NCBI RefSeq assembly: GCF_014697105.1
Contig: NZ_JACJRF010000007.1
Coordinates: 124,001 to 188,000, forward strand
DNA from: Anabaena subtropica FACHB-260
GTDB taxonomy: Bacteria > Cyanobacteriota > Cyanobacteriia > Cyanobacteriales > Nostocaceae
Direction of reading: 5' to 3'
Length of the DNA stretch: 64,000 nucleotides
Every line of letters starts with the position of its first letter. Position 1 is the stretch's first letter. The notes under the pieces were generated by a model. It was not told the DNA's origin. It did no database searches and saw nothing but the letters and a program-made list of their open reading frames with translations. Positions 9,501 to 19,313 of the stretch are shown in pieces. A program made the position numbers and the translations under genes.

Positions 9501-11780
9501 TTAGCGTGGAGGTAAAGGAGGTTCTATAAATGGGTTATCGTTGGGTAAAGAAACAGGGGGGATAGGAGCAGGAGTAGGCTCGATTTTTTTGACTGCAATA
9601 AAAAAGGTTTTTTGTTGCGGTGGTCGTTTACCGAATTTATCACTTACTCTAAGTGTAATTTCAGATGGAAAGGCTTGATTTACTGGAAGTCGTATTTCCC
9701 CTGATGGTAAACGGGTGCTACCAAGCAACTCTACTTGAATATCTTCTCCCTTTACTTTCCAGGTAATCAGAGCATTATCGCCTTCATTTAAAACTAAGTT
9801 TAACTGTTCGCTGTTGTTAATTCTAAAAGATTCTATCTGAAACTCTGGAGGTAATATCTCAATTTTATTTTCAGTCTGTTTAATATTTATTCTATTACTG
9901 CCATTATTAGAAAAAGCTTTTATTTCATAGATAAAGTTACCGACTTGAGAAGCGATAACAGGAATACTACATCTCAAAACTTTATTTTGTTCTTTACAAG
10001 CGCTTTTTAATTGCGGATTATCAATAACACCATTATTCAATCTATAACTAACAGGTTGTCCAGCTTGGATTTTATCCTCTGACCTACCGACAATCTCTAG
10101 CTTTGCAAGCAATTCTGGGCGAGTAATTCCCAAACTTAAAACTATGCTATTTCCTTTAATATATTGTTGCTTATCTGCCTTCAATTCAGTTATTTCTGCT
10201 ATTGGTTTCTCGATAATTTCTACCTCAGTATTTTGAATATCTGTTTGCAACGGTCTTCGAGAAAAGAATGATATACCTTGTTGATAAGAAGCTTTCAGTT
10301 CAAAAACATATTTACCTTTAGTTTTAATTCCAGTTCTCACCCGATTGCAAATTAACTCTTGCTGTGGTGTTACTCGACATGGAGAAGATTCATTATTTTC
10401 ACTCTTAAGCAACTCTGGCAATTTATCATTATTGAATAATGGCTCATTTGTTGCTGGCTCTTTTATTGTTACAACGAAATTCCGTAACTGCTTGTAATTG
10501 GAAATTTCCCAATTTAACCTTACTTCATCTTCACCTTCAGTTATTTTACGGCTGTCACTGCTAAAGGTCTTCACTTTTAAAGGATCAGGGTTTAAAATTC
10601 GCCAAATAACAAATCCTCCCCCTGCTAATAAACCCAATATTATTAATATTAATAACAGAAATTGCCACCAAGGACGTGCTTTCCATATTAAAATTCCCGG
10701 AAGTGAACTATCTTTTAAAGGAAGATTTTGTTTATCAATAATATTTACTTGGAAATTCATCTCTAAAGGTGCGCCAAACCAAGGTCTTCGCCACCAATGA
10801 CGAGGTTTAATTGCCAGATTTACTTCTGTATTTTTAGTAGGTAATAATTTGATTTCTGCTGGGTCAAATTTATAAATTAACAGTTCTTCTTCTTCTTGAT
10901 TTTTGGCACTAAAAGTAAATTCACGTACAACATTACCTTTATTAAAAAATAACAATTGATATTTACCAGAATGGCGACCAACTCTTCCTAAAATAGTATT
11001 TATTTGGGTATCTAGGGTATAGTTTGGTGAAATTTGAATATAGACTAAATCCAGTAAAACTAAGTCTAGATAATTTTCAGAATGTAAGCGAATTGTAGGA
11101 GAATAGTTACCAGCAAGAGTATTAGTAGGTGGACGAAATTCTAATAATATTTGACCAAGAGAACCAGGGTTAAGTTCTAGTGCTGTCACATCAGATAAAC
11201 CTTGACCCTCAAACCCAGTTGTAGGGTAAGAAATTCTTAACCATTCTTCATCTAAATCAGGACAAGTTAAACGGAATCTGTCTACACGCAAGGAGCGATT
11301 TTCAATTTTCACTACTACTTGCAAAGGCTCATCAGGTTTGTAAATTAACTGCTTATCGGGGTTACTAGCTGGGTGAATGGAAAAAGTCGGGTCGTTTGCC
11401 CGAATTACAGTTTGTTCTTTGAGTAGTACTTTGATTTGATTTGGGAAGTTGATGGGTGTTTCTTGGGGATAATGCTCAGGTGAGTCTATGACTAAGGTAT
11501 AGTCATAAGTCCCTGGAAGGGCATCAACTGGAATGTCAAACTTAAATGTAACTTCGTCGCTACTTTGTTGGGGGGCTATTGCTCGGCTTTCTCTGGGAGA
11601 AGTCAACCATCCAGTTATTTTTTGAAAAGTCTCATCAAAAGCCAAAAAGAAGTTGATAACAGCACTTTGTTCTCCAAGGTTGATGACAACCACATTCAGT
11701 TCAACCGTGTCTCCTGGCATTCCAGATTGTATACCAGGTGGGTTGATAATGACTTGTAGTGGATGAGATTGGAATTCCAT
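9501..11780 (-). CDS. Single-pass membrane protein with Ig-like domains (candidate eCIS anchor)
   Basis: 759 residues, no named family recognised. Residues 1-~350 look like tandem beta-sandwich (CARDB/COG1470-like) domains, with phrases such as VELNVVVINLGEQS and QVVVKIENRSLRVDRF. One transmembrane helix follows at about 372-393 (FLLLILIILGLLAGGGFVIW), flanked by WW and basic residues. The C-terminal ~360 residues hold three more beta-rich segments and end in a Pro-rich tail. The gene lies 13 bases after the WD40 gene, so the two form an operon. Its first half has the same plan as the WD40 neighbour and as the N-terminus of the baseplate gene at 27007. I infer a membrane tether or receptor for the injection system. 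Confidence 0.6.
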   Translation of the reverse strand: MEFQSHPLQVIINPPGIQSGMPGDTVELNVVVINLGEQSAVINFFLAFDETFQKITGWLTSPRESRAIAPQQSSDEVTFKFDIPVDALPGTYDYTLVIDSPEHYPQETPINFPNQIKVLLKEQTVIRANDPTFSIHPASNPDKQLIYKPDEPLQVVVKIENRSLRVDRFRLTCPDLDEEWLRISYPTTGFEGQGLSDVTALELNPGSLGQILLEFRPPTNTLAGNYSPTIRLHSENYLDLVLLDLVYIQISPNYTLDTQINTILGRVGRHSGKYQLLFFNKGNVVREFTFSAKNQEEEELLIYKFDPAEIKLLPTKNTEVNLAIKPRHWWRRPWFGAPLEMNFQVNIIDKQNLPLKDSSLPGILIWKARPWWQFLLLILIILGLLAGGGFVIWRILNPDPLKVKTFSSDSRKITEGEDEVRLNWEISNYKQLRNFVVTIKEPATNEPLFNNDKLPELLKSENNESSPCRVTPQQELICNRVRTGIKTKGKYVFELKASYQQGISFFSRRPLQTDIQNTEVEIIEKPIAEITELKADKQQYIKGNSIVLSLGITRPELLAKLEIVGRSEDKIQAGQPVSYRLNNGVIDNPQLKSACKEQNKVLRCSIPVIASQVGNFIYEIKAFSNNGSNRINIKQTENKIEILPPEFQIESFRINNSEQLNLVLNEGDNALITWKVKGEDIQVELLGSTRLPSGEIRLPVNQAFPSEITLRVSDKFGKRPPQQKTFFIAVKKIEPTPAPIPPVSLPNDNPFIEPPLPPR

Positions 11781-11793
11781 AGCAGCTACTCTC

Positions 11794-14031
11794 TTAATTG
11801 ATGCGGTGTAGTTTTACTTGAAAATCTTCACTTCCACTGACAACAATTCCCTGGCTACTTCTGAAGTGAATACTATTAATTTTTTTAGAACTTCTGTAAA
11901 TGGTTTTACCTTTTGGTGATTTTGTTTTATCAAGTGTATAGTCGTCATTTAAGTTCCAAAGAACTACTCGTCCATCATCGCCACCAGTTACTAGCAATTT
12001 ACTATTATCACTAAATGCTAGAGTACGTATGGCAAGTTTTGATTCATCTTGCCAACGGTCAAGATGGGTACAATTTAATTCGTTGATTTCTAGTTGGGAA
12101 TTGGAATTTTGCGGAATTTCGCATTTATTTAAATCCCAAATGGTGATAAATCCAGCCGAATCAGAAGTTGCTAAAATTTTATTAGAAGAATTAGGAGAAA
12201 TAGGTGCAAAAGCTAACCCCCAAACGTAATCCTCACGTCCACCTCTTGAGTCGATAGTCCCTAGTTTCTTTTGTGATAAACCTTTAAATTGATAATCGGG
12301 TTGATTAATATTCCAAGGTAGCACCAAAAAACGGTTAAAGTTGCCAGCAATAACTATTCTTGTATCATCTGGACTGATGGCTAAAGTTCGCGCTTGAAAA
12401 TCTGAGAGTTTTAATTGATTTTTCAGGTCAATAACTTTTGGCTCTGCTATAAATTGACTATTAATTGATGGTCTTGACCAAACTCTCACCCTACCACTGC
12501 CATAACCACTAAATAGGTACAACGAATTTGTGGTAAAGATGATGTCAAATACTCTATCGCCTCCAGGAAGGTTTGGGTCTTGCAGTTGGCTTGTCAGTTT
12601 TCCTGTAGGTACATCCCTAAGTTCAATTACGCCACTATCTAAACCTACTGCCACACTTTTATTTTCTACAGGCTCAAAACGCAGGACTCGAACACTATCT
12701 TTAGTGATTGTTAACAAACCTTTAGGCTGATGATTGATACCACAGGCTAGAGGCTGTCCAGGAAATTCTACTGTTTCTAGAGGTTCTAATTTATTGGTGC
12801 TAATTCTCCAAATTCTAAGCGTACAATCATCTGAACCGCTAATCACATCTGTACCAATACCACTGACGCGAACTGAGTTAACAGAGCCTAAATGCTGAAT
12901 TGGTTCTTGGTTTAAGAATAATGCTAATAATGCTGCTATTAGGGCAAGAATAGCTAACTGTAACCACAGGGGAATAATTGGGAAGACTAATAATTCTAGG
13001 GTTTGGGTAGCAGGGTCTGTACTTCCTAAACGTTGGTCTGATAATTCTGCTTTTACTTCTAATAGTAAAGTTTTTCTTAACCCTATCCAAGGACGTTTTG
13101 TGGTCACGTCTAAAATAATTTTAGCTGTCTCTCCTAGACTCAAATTGGCTGTTTCAGGATATTTTCTAAATTTGCATTTTTGCCAATCTCTACCCTGAAT
13201 TTGCAGGTTAATTTCTTGCTGGAGGTTGCTAGAATTTTGAAATAACAATTCATAGGAAGCCGTATCAGATTTCCAGTCAGGCCACCAACGGCGTTTGTGA
13301 GGAATTTTTTGCTGTTTTTCTGGGGTACTAAACTTAATAAAACCCACAGGTAAGACTTCTAAGTGACCTTCTGCGTTGGCTGGATAACCATTATTGCTGG
13401 TAGCTTCTACATTAAAAGGATAATTTTGACTGAGTGCTTGAACTACAGATGGGGGTTGACATTGGAAGGATACTTCTGCCGTTCCTCCTGGGTCTATAGT
13501 TAGTCTTCGTTCGGCACTACCTTTCATCCATGAAGGATCAACACCTGTAAAATGCAATAAAACATTTGTTAGTTGTTGACCCAAGTTGCGTACACGTACG
13601 GGTATATCTACAGTGTTGCGGGGATAAATTTGAAATTCTCGCACTGGCAATTCCACACTTAAAAGAGTGGGTTTATTGTCAGACTCAATTTTTAAGCGTA
13701 GTAAAAGTCTGCGTTCTTGTCCTAGCTGAGGCGAAAAAATTCTCACCGTTAAGTTGACTGTACCGACAAACCCAGGGATGGGTGTATTAAAGATAAAAAT
13801 TTGAAATTTTGTGCTGCTACCGTGTGGTTGTGCTGCTGCAACTTCTGGTTCGAGTCGATACCAGCGATATTCGGGATGGCGATTTTCTCCGGCAGCTGTA
13901 ATTTCTAGTTGAAAATTAGCAAAGCGATCGCTGTCATTATTGACAGTAACTTCAAAGTAAACTGGCGGCTCACCTGGACGAAATATTAAATTTTGTGTAG
14001 AAAGACTGGCAAAAATATCATTTTGTCGCAT
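11794..14031 (-). CDS. Ig-like/transmembrane/WD40 protein (candidate eCIS anchor or sensor)
   Basis: 745 residues. Residues 1-~340 are Ig-like beta domains (opening with FRPGEPPVYFEVTVNND). A transmembrane helix lies at about 355-376 (PLWLQLAILALIAALLALFL). After it comes a WD40 propeller with clear repeats: GSDDCTLRIWRI, VIELRDVPTGKL, GSGRVRVWSR, DSAGFITIWDL, GGDDGRVVLWNL and GSEDFQVKLHRI. The layout Ig-TM-propeller places protein-binding surfaces on both sides of a membrane. It is cotranscribed with the membrane protein downstream and lies next to the Ser/Thr kinase. Seen: domains and helix. Inferred: docking of the contractile system to a membrane, or a signalling scaffold. Confidence 0.65.
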   Translation of the reverse strand: MRQNDIFASLSTQNLIFRPGEPPVYFEVTVNNDSDRFANFQLEITAAGENRHPEYRWYRLEPEVAAAQPHGSSTKFQIFIFNTPIPGFVGTVNLTVRIFSPQLGQERRLLLRLKIESDNKPTLLSVELPVREFQIYPRNTVDIPVRVRNLGQQLTNVLLHFTGVDPSWMKGSAERRLTIDPGGTAEVSFQCQPPSVVQALSQNYPFNVEATSNNGYPANAEGHLEVLPVGFIKFSTPEKQQKIPHKRRWWPDWKSDTASYELLFQNSSNLQQEINLQIQGRDWQKCKFRKYPETANLSLGETAKIILDVTTKRPWIGLRKTLLLEVKAELSDQRLGSTDPATQTLELLVFPIIPLWLQLAILALIAALLALFLNQEPIQHLGSVNSVRVSGIGTDVISGSDDCTLRIWRISTNKLEPLETVEFPGQPLACGINHQPKGLLTITKDSVRVLRFEPVENKSVAVGLDSGVIELRDVPTGKLTSQLQDPNLPGGDRVFDIIFTTNSLYLFSGYGSGRVRVWSRPSINSQFIAEPKVIDLKNQLKLSDFQARTLAISPDDTRIVIAGNFNRFLVLPWNINQPDYQFKGLSQKKLGTIDSRGGREDYVWGLAFAPISPNSSNKILATSDSAGFITIWDLNKCEIPQNSNSQLEINELNCTHLDRWQDESKLAIRTLAFSDNSKLLVTGGDDGRVVLWNLNDDYTLDKTKSPKGKTIYRSSKKINSIHFRSSQGIVVSGSEDFQVKLHRIN

Positions 14032-14294
14032 ATGTATGATGGGATTTTTGCTTTACTAATAAGCAGTAAGCTGTTAAGCCTAAAAGGTTCACTTTTTATA
14101 AACCATTCGGTAGAAAATTTATACAATCAACAGCTTATTAGAAAATCACGTTGCAGATTTGAGCAACAGGGACTAAAAAAGTATAAAACAGAACAGTAAC
14201 CTTTGGCGCTAATGATGGCGAGTAATTTTGTGAACGATTTTGAATAGGTAATAATTTTGAATATTTTTAAAAAATAACTAGAGATGTGAGATTT

Positions 14295-16346
14295 TTATAT
14301 ATGCTTATGGGATTTCTCCTGTGATTGGTTGTCTGAAAAATAGAAAGTTATGAGTGAGTGGGAATAAGGCAGTAATTTTTGATTTCCTTGTTCCCTCGCC
14401 GGAACGGAGTTTCTTTCTTGAGAACGCCAAATGTGATAAGTAACACCTAGTATCATTCCTGTTGCTAAGACTATACTCAAGATTTGTAAGATTTTGAAAG
14501 ATGATTTTTGAGATTGTCTATCTTCTTTCTTTGGTTGATAAATTGTATCTTCCTGTATTTGCGGTCTGTTTTGATTAAAAGCGGTTAGCCTTTGAAAGAT
14601 GCTTTGCTCAGGCGTTTTGCTACTAGTAGTAGTAGGCTGACGCTTTTGCATAATTGTACGATCAGGAATTTGTTTGTCTCTAGAAATAGCTTTTGGTAGC
14701 GGTTGATATAAAGTTTTATCCGGTGGTGTCTGTTGTCTACTAGCACCAACAACAGGGGGACGTGGCTGCATAATTGTCCCCTCTGGGTTGTTTTGTGGAT
14801 GAACGACAGGGGGACGCGGCTGCATAATTGTCCCCTCTGGGTTGTTTTGTGGATGAGCGACAGGGGGACGTGGTTGCATAATTGTCCCCTCTGGGTTGTT
14901 TTGTGGATGAACGACAGGGGGACGTGGCTGCATAATTGTCCCCTCTGGGTTGTTTTGTCCAGATTGCTGGGGGACTGGCTGCTGGGGAGACAGTATGATT
15001 TTCTGTCTGCTTTCTGGGAAATGGTTCGATTGTGAAGTAATAGAAACGTTTTGACTTAAGTCTTGATTAGGCAAATTTTGCTGCTGAACATTTGCTATTT
15101 CAGGTTGGCTTTCCTCCACAGGTTGTAGTGGTTTGAAAACTTTTTTGTCATCGCCATTGAATTGAGGTTGGCTTTCCTCCACAGGTTGCAATGGTTTGAA
15201 AACTGTTTCGTCATCGCTACTGACTTGAGGTTGGCTTTCCTCCACAGGTTGCAATGGTTTGAAAACTGTTTCGTCATCGCTACTAACTTGAGGTTGGATT
15301 TCCTCTACAGGTTGCAATGTTTTGAAAACTGTTTCGTTGTCAGAACTTATAGATGTTGGTTGTTGAGATGAGATAATAGTTTGTCTGAGTCGGTAAGCTG
15401 GGGTTGTTGCTGGTTGAAGCGCAGCTAACAAAGCTTGATGCAGTTCTTCTGTGGAAGCGAAGCGATCGCTTGCTTTTTTGTGGAGACATTTCATCACCAC
15501 AGCTTCTAACTGCACAGATAAATGCTCACAACCAGGCTGCGATCGCAATTCCTTGGGTGCTTCATAGCTATGAGCGATCAACCACGAGGCTTCACTGACA
15601 TTTTTACCTTTAATGTTTAAACTAAACGGGTCTGCTCCACTCAGCATTTCATAAAGAATGATTCCCAAGCTATAAATATCTGCTCTTCCGTCTATATTGT
15701 TATCGTTTTGGATCTGTTCGGGTGATGAATAGCGAAATGTCCCGATGAAGGCATGGGTTATCAGTGACATTTCTGACGATTGCTTACGGATTTTGGCAAT
15801 GCCAAAATCTAAAATCTTTACCCAGTCGCCCAATTCTGTAGGTACTAAAAATATATTGTCTGGTTTTAGGTCACGATGGACAACCTTAATATGTTGGGTA
15901 TTTTTGCCCCCATCTCGCTGTAAAGTTACCCCTTGATGGGCAAGCTGTAAACCCTTACAAACTTGCGCCATAATCTTTACCGTTTCCTCTACAGATACTT
16001 GCTTTTCCCGTTGTATTAACTGTCGCAGTGTTTGCCCGCGCAGATACTCCATTACATAAAATGGATATCCTTCTGGAGTAACACCGCAGTCGCTAATTTT
16101 AATGATGTGGTCGCTTTGTAGAGCCGCAGAAATGGCGATTTCTCTCTCAAACCGCTTGATCATTTCGGCTGAGGCTACTAGTTTATCTTTGAGAAGTTTT
16201 AGGGCTACCTGCTGACCGACACGAGTATCGGTGGCTAAGAATACATCTCCCATACCACCACCGCCTAAACGTTTGTCTAAACGGTATCGTTGGTTATCAC
16301 CAACAAAGCAACCAATCCAAGAGTTTGACGAAGGTGGGTGGCTCAT
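14295..16346 (-). CDS. Ser/Thr protein kinase with repeat-rich tail and C-terminal membrane anchor
   Basis: 683 residues. The N-terminal Hanks-type kinase domain (about 15-310) looks complete: GGGGMGDVF glycine loop, VALKLLK with the ATP lysine, HRDLKPDN catalytic loop, DFG, and an SPEQ activation-segment end. Residues ~335-420 hold four to five 21-residue repeats (DDETVFKPLQPVEESQPQ). Residues ~460-535 hold four 18-residue repeats (PEGTIMQPRPPV). Related motifs follow (DKTLYQPLP, DRTIMQKRQP, EDTIYQPKK). A transmembrane helix sits at ~626-648. The repeats place a threonine after an acidic residue and before hydrophobic-x-Q/K-P, a plausible set of autophosphorylation/FHA-docking sites (inference). 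The kinase probably controls the adjacent injection system. Confidence 0.85.
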   Translation of the reverse strand: MSHPPSSNSWIGCFVGDNQRYRLDKRLGGGGMGDVFLATDTRVGQQVALKLLKDKLVASAEMIKRFEREIAISAALQSDHIIKISDCGVTPEGYPFYVMEYLRGQTLRQLIQREKQVSVEETVKIMAQVCKGLQLAHQGVTLQRDGGKNTQHIKVVHRDLKPDNIFLVPTELGDWVKILDFGIAKIRKQSSEMSLITHAFIGTFRYSSPEQIQNDNNIDGRADIYSLGIILYEMLSGADPFSLNIKGKNVSEASWLIAHSYEAPKELRSQPGCEHLSVQLEAVVMKCLHKKASDRFASTEELHQALLAALQPATTPAYRLRQTIISSQQPTSISSDNETVFKTLQPVEEIQPQVSSDDETVFKPLQPVEESQPQVSSDDETVFKPLQPVEESQPQFNGDDKKVFKPLQPVEESQPEIANVQQQNLPNQDLSQNVSITSQSNHFPESRQKIILSPQQPVPQQSGQNNPEGTIMQPRPPVVHPQNNPEGTIMQPRPPVAHPQNNPEGTIMQPRPPVVHPQNNPEGTIMQPRPPVVGASRQQTPPDKTLYQPLPKAISRDKQIPDRTIMQKRQPTTTSSKTPEQSIFQRLTAFNQNRPQIQEDTIYQPKKEDRQSQKSSFKILQILSIVLATGMILGVTYHIWRSQERNSVPAREQGNQKLLPYSHSLITFYFSDNQSQEKSHKHI
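14745..15345. repeat. Two in-frame tandem repeat blocks inside the kinase gene
   Basis: About four copies of a 54-bp unit (14745-14960) and four to five copies of a 63-bp unit (15108-15345) lie in the kinase tail. Copies are nearly identical at the nucleotide level, indicating recent expansion, and both units keep the reading frame. Each protein copy carries one threonine motif (TIMQP or TVFKP). Confidence 0.85.
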
Positions 16347-16743
16347 TTGGCAGAAACTATTTTATTACTTAAGTACTTGTGTGATTTTGAATCTCAATTA
16401 CTAATATGACAAATTTTCTTTAATTGCGTAACACTGAAAATAAATTGTATTATTTATACACGATCATATTTTGTTAATCCTCCAAACCATGATATAAGAA
16501 TTAATTGCAGTAATGCTTGTAATCAGAAATAATTGCTTCATAATTTACCAGATAGTGATTAATATTTGTTTTTTATCGAAACTTTAATCTATCAATAGAT
16601 AGTTGACATTATATTTTTCTATTTTTATGCAGTCGAAGCTGATAATTTACAGTGGCTAAAAAACCAGATAATTCTTAAATTTTGCCAAATATTTGGCAAA
16701 AGGGACGTGGCATCAATAATTAATTTTGCTAGTGCGATGAGGA
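16347..16743. other. Divergent promoter region, kinase and second cap-like gene
   Basis: 397 very AT-rich bases separate the leftward kinase from the rightward Pvc16-like gene. No ORF was seen. The clear feature is the palindrome at 16680-16701, listed separately. Confidence 0.5.
16680..16701. promoter_or_regulatory. Perfect 22-bp palindrome, candidate operator
   Basis: The arm TTTTGCCAAAT (16680-16690) is followed immediately by its exact reverse complement (16691-16701), with no spacer. It lies 48 bases before the chosen start of the Pvc16-like gene and about 330 bases from the kinase start. A perfect two-fold site of this length is typical of a dimeric repressor or activator operator. The binding protein is unknown. 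Confidence 0.55.
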
Positions 16744-16749
16744 ATGAGG

Positions 16750-18024
16750 ATGAGTAATGCGCTTTCTATAGCCGCCGTTACAGCAGTGATTAAGTATTTA
16801 CTGGAGAATGGTCTAGTTAGTGATGCGATCGCCTCTAGTATTGGCGATGTGCTGGTTACTGCACTTCCCCCAGATAAAATTCAAGTTGGAACAGACGAAC
16901 GCGCTCAACTCAATCTTTTTTTGTATCAATTTACACAAAACCGTAATGTTGATTGGATATCTCAAGAATCTCGCAATCGATTCTCACGCATAAATCCCCA
17001 TCCATCTTCTACAAATCCCCCACTAGCTTTAAATCTTCACTACTTACTTACAGCCTACGGGCCAAAAGATTTTCAAGCGGAAATTTTGCTGGGTTATGCG
17101 ATGCAACTATTGCATAAATCACCAATAATTACATCAGCAATTATTGAAAATGCTTTGAAAAATTCCTTGGGAACGAGTACTGCTAACGTTTTTTCCCAAG
17201 CTCTGGCGGGTGTCCCCATATCGGATTTAGCAGAGCAAATTGGTCAAATCAAAATTAGTCCAGAATTATTTAAATTGGAAGAGACATCTAAAATCTGGTC
17301 TGCTTTACAAACAAACTATCGACCTTCTGCTACCTATGAAGTTTCAATGGTATTAATTGATGGTAACGAATTTTATCCATCTAAAAGTTCTTACTTAATA
17401 CCTTTATTTCAACCACATATTAAGGAAGTTATAGCTCCAGCAGAACTAGAACAAAAAATTATTGTAGGCAGTACATTAATAATTCGGGGTCAAGGGTTGC
17501 GCGGTGATTTTACAAAGATCCGCCTGGGTAACACAGAAAAATTATTTGCCCCTTTTGATGTTCAAGAAATCCAAGTAAGCTTGCTAGTACCGCCTGACTT
17601 GCTCTCTGGCGTGCAGAGTGTGCAAGTTGTACATTTGATGATCGAAAGCACAGGACAAATTCAAAATCTACAGGAATCAAATGTAGTGCCTTTTGTGCTA
17701 CATCCAAAAATTACAGCCTCAGTTGCTCAATTACAAAAAGATGAGGATAATTTATGTTCAGCAGCAATCAGCGTTCAATGTAATCCCAAAGTTGGTAAGG
17801 AGCAACGAGTAATTTTATTGTTGAATGAAATATCAAAAGATAATCCAGCAACATACTCGTTTGCTGTTGAAAATCGTAATGAGGATACCAACAATATCAT
17901 GATTCCTATCAAAAAAGTGAAGCCAGGAAGCTATCTAGTAAGGGTGCGAGTAGATGGAGCAGAAAGTTTGTTGTATAGAAATCAAACTGGAGAGTATGAT
18001 TCTCCCCAGGTATTAATTCAGTAA
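16750..18024 (+). CDS. Pvc16-like (DUF4255) protein, second copy with C-terminal extension
   Basis: 424 residues from the ATG at 16750 (MSNALSIAAV). GAGG about 7 bases upstream favours this start over the ATG at 16744. Residues ~1-180 are a DUF4255/Pvc16 domain: INLFLYQFTQN-like segment, NLHYLLTAYG, and LLGYAMQLLH. Known: Pvc16/Cis16 is the cap or tail-terminator protein that closes the sheath end of contractile injection systems. Residues ~200-424 are beta-rich, with an IPT/TIG-like segment (GSTLIIRGQGLRGD), unlike the shorter cap at 45235. The gene lies apart from the structural operons behind its own palindromic site. It may be an alternative cap for a different assembly form (inference). 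Confidence 0.8.
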   Translation: MSNALSIAAVTAVIKYLLENGLVSDAIASSIGDVLVTALPPDKIQVGTDERAQLNLFLYQFTQNRNVDWISQESRNRFSRINPHPSSTNPPLALNLHYLLTAYGPKDFQAEILLGYAMQLLHKSPIITSAIIENALKNSLGTSTANVFSQALAGVPISDLAEQIGQIKISPELFKLEETSKIWSALQTNYRPSATYEVSMVLIDGNEFYPSKSSYLIPLFQPHIKEVIAPAELEQKIIVGSTLIIRGQGLRGDFTKIRLGNTEKLFAPFDVQEIQVSLLVPPDLLSGVQSVQVVHLMIESTGQIQNLQESNVVPFVLHPKITASVAQLQKDEDNLCSAAISVQCNPKVGKEQRVILLLNEISKDNPATYSFAVENRNEDTNNIMIPIKKVKPGSYLVRVRVDGAESLLYRNQTGEYDSPQVLIQ

Positions 18025-18037
18025 TTAACAATCTACT

Positions 18038-18232
18038 ATAGGACTCATACTTGATTTCTGAAATAAACGTAGGGGAGCCACTGCCTTGGAAGGGTTTCCC
18101 GACTTATTCGCTCTTAGCGTTCCCGCAGGGTAGCAAGTGGCGTTGGGGATTGCCCACCGTATCATGGTTTTGCTGGGCAATATTCACCCTACAAATACTG
18201 AGATTTTTTCAATAATCAAATAGGATTCCTAT
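18038..18232. repeat. MITE-like element, 195 bp
   Basis: Imperfect terminal inverted repeats of 19 bp (ATAGGACTCATACTTGATT at 18038-18056 against the complement of 18214-18232, 16 of 19 matching) enclose a second inverted pair, GTAGGG (18069) and CCCTAC (18187). The inside carries GGCGTTGGGGATTGCCCACC, of a kind seen in dispersed Nostoc repeats. No coding capacity. Confidence 0.65.
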
Positions 18233-18281
18233 ATTGAGGTAACGATAGATTGTGCTGAACCATAGCAATCTTATCTAAAAG

Positions 18282-19313
18282 TTATGGTTTGCGCTTACGT
18301 CCGCCCCCAGGAGCAGCACCTGGCTGTTGTCCGCCCCCAGGAGCAGCACCTGGCTGTTGTCCACCACCCATTAAGCCACCAGCCATACCACCCATTAAGC
18401 CACCAGCCACTTCTCCAAGAGGACCTAAGGCTGAACCCATACCGCCACCAGCACCAGCTTCTTCTTGACCACCGCCCAAGAAACTGTCAGCCACGCCACC
18501 GATTAAGCCACCAGCCATTCCTCCAAGAGGGCCAAAGGCAGAGCCTACTGCCCCACCTATATCGGATAAACCACCGCCGCCGCCACCGCCGCCACCGCCG
18601 CCACCGAGACTACCTAACATTCCCAATCCGCCCATTAACAATGGCAAGAAGCATTGAACGGGTTCGGTGCTGTTCTGAACCGGTGGCGCACTATTTGCCA
18701 TCAAGTTACTGCCTGAACCAGGAACTTGAACTTGCTCACCTCTGGCTGCCTGCGCTCCGATTTGATCTGCCTCTGCTTCTAAATTGGTATCAGCATTGAT
18801 AGGAGCGCCCTTACTTTGCTGTGGTACTGGCACTCTTCCGGCTCGTTGCTGTACCACATGGGTTAGCTCGTGTCCTAATAGGGCTTGTCCTGATGAATTT
18901 TGGGGATTATATTGTCCTGGTGCAAAGTGAACATTATTTCCTTGGGTAAAGGCTAAAGCTCCCATCGATTTAGCTTGCACACTGTCAGTATGAATGTTGA
19001 CATCAGCAAAGCTAGTGCCGAAAGAGTTTTCCATTTTTGCCTTAACTGGTGCAGGCAAGGAGTTTTTAGAGCCTGAGGATGCTGTTTTTTGACTAGAGTC
19101 GCCTGATTTTGAGCCTTGAGAGGTTTGCTCTGACTTCATTTGACTAATATCGTGACCAAAGCGTTTTGCCTGCTTTAGTTGAGTCTTTAAGTCTGACTTT
19201 TGACTGTCTGACTTGGCTTGCACTGAGAAATCACGACTTTCAAAGCGATCGCCTGAATCCAAAGAGTGCTTGGCTGCTTGAGACTTTTTCTGAATGCGTG
19301 TTTGTGTATTCAT
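18282..19313 (-). CDS. eCIS core domain (DUF4157) protein with Gly-rich tail
   Basis: 343 residues. Residues ~20-62 carry the tag shared with the neighbouring cargo genes (FESRDFSVQAK, SDLKTQLKQAKRFGHD). Residues ~85-190 are a DUF4157 domain with HELTH in the pattern GHELTHVVQQ, a metalloprotease-like HExxH. Residues ~215-340 are almost pure Gly/Ala/Leu/Met/Pro, with a run of twelve glycines and GGLMGGMAGG glycine-zipper units, possibly membrane-active. Known: DUF4157 proteins are the most frequent eCIS-associated non-structural family and are considered toxin carriers or effectors. I infer a loaded effector or loader. It is transcribed away from the 320-residue cargo-like gene. Confidence 0.88.
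   Translation of the reverse strand: MNTQTRIQKKSQAAKHSLDSGDRFESRDFSVQAKSDSQKSDLKTQLKQAKRFGHDISQMKSEQTSQGSKSGDSSQKTASSGSKNSLPAPVKAKMENSFGTSFADVNIHTDSVQAKSMGALAFTQGNNVHFAPGQYNPQNSSGQALLGHELTHVVQQRAGRVPVPQQSKGAPINADTNLEAEADQIGAQAARGEQVQVPGSGSNLMANSAPPVQNSTEPVQCFLPLLMGGLGMLGSLGGGGGGGGGGGGLSDIGGAVGSAFGPLGGMAGGLIGGVADSFLGGGQEEAGAGGGMGSALGPLGEVAGGLMGGMAGGLMGGGQQPGAAPGGGQQPGAAPGGGRKRKP

Noticed and set aside
14733-15371. Small repetitive ORFs on both strands within the kinase gene
   Set aside because: They are frame shadows of the kinase tail repeats; the kinase frame alone gives domains and a full-length protein.
18281-18799. 171-codon plus-strand ORF antisense to the DUF4157 gene tail
   Set aside because: His/Arg/Leu-rich product is the complement of a Gly-rich repeat; the DUF4157 frame is clearly the coding one.
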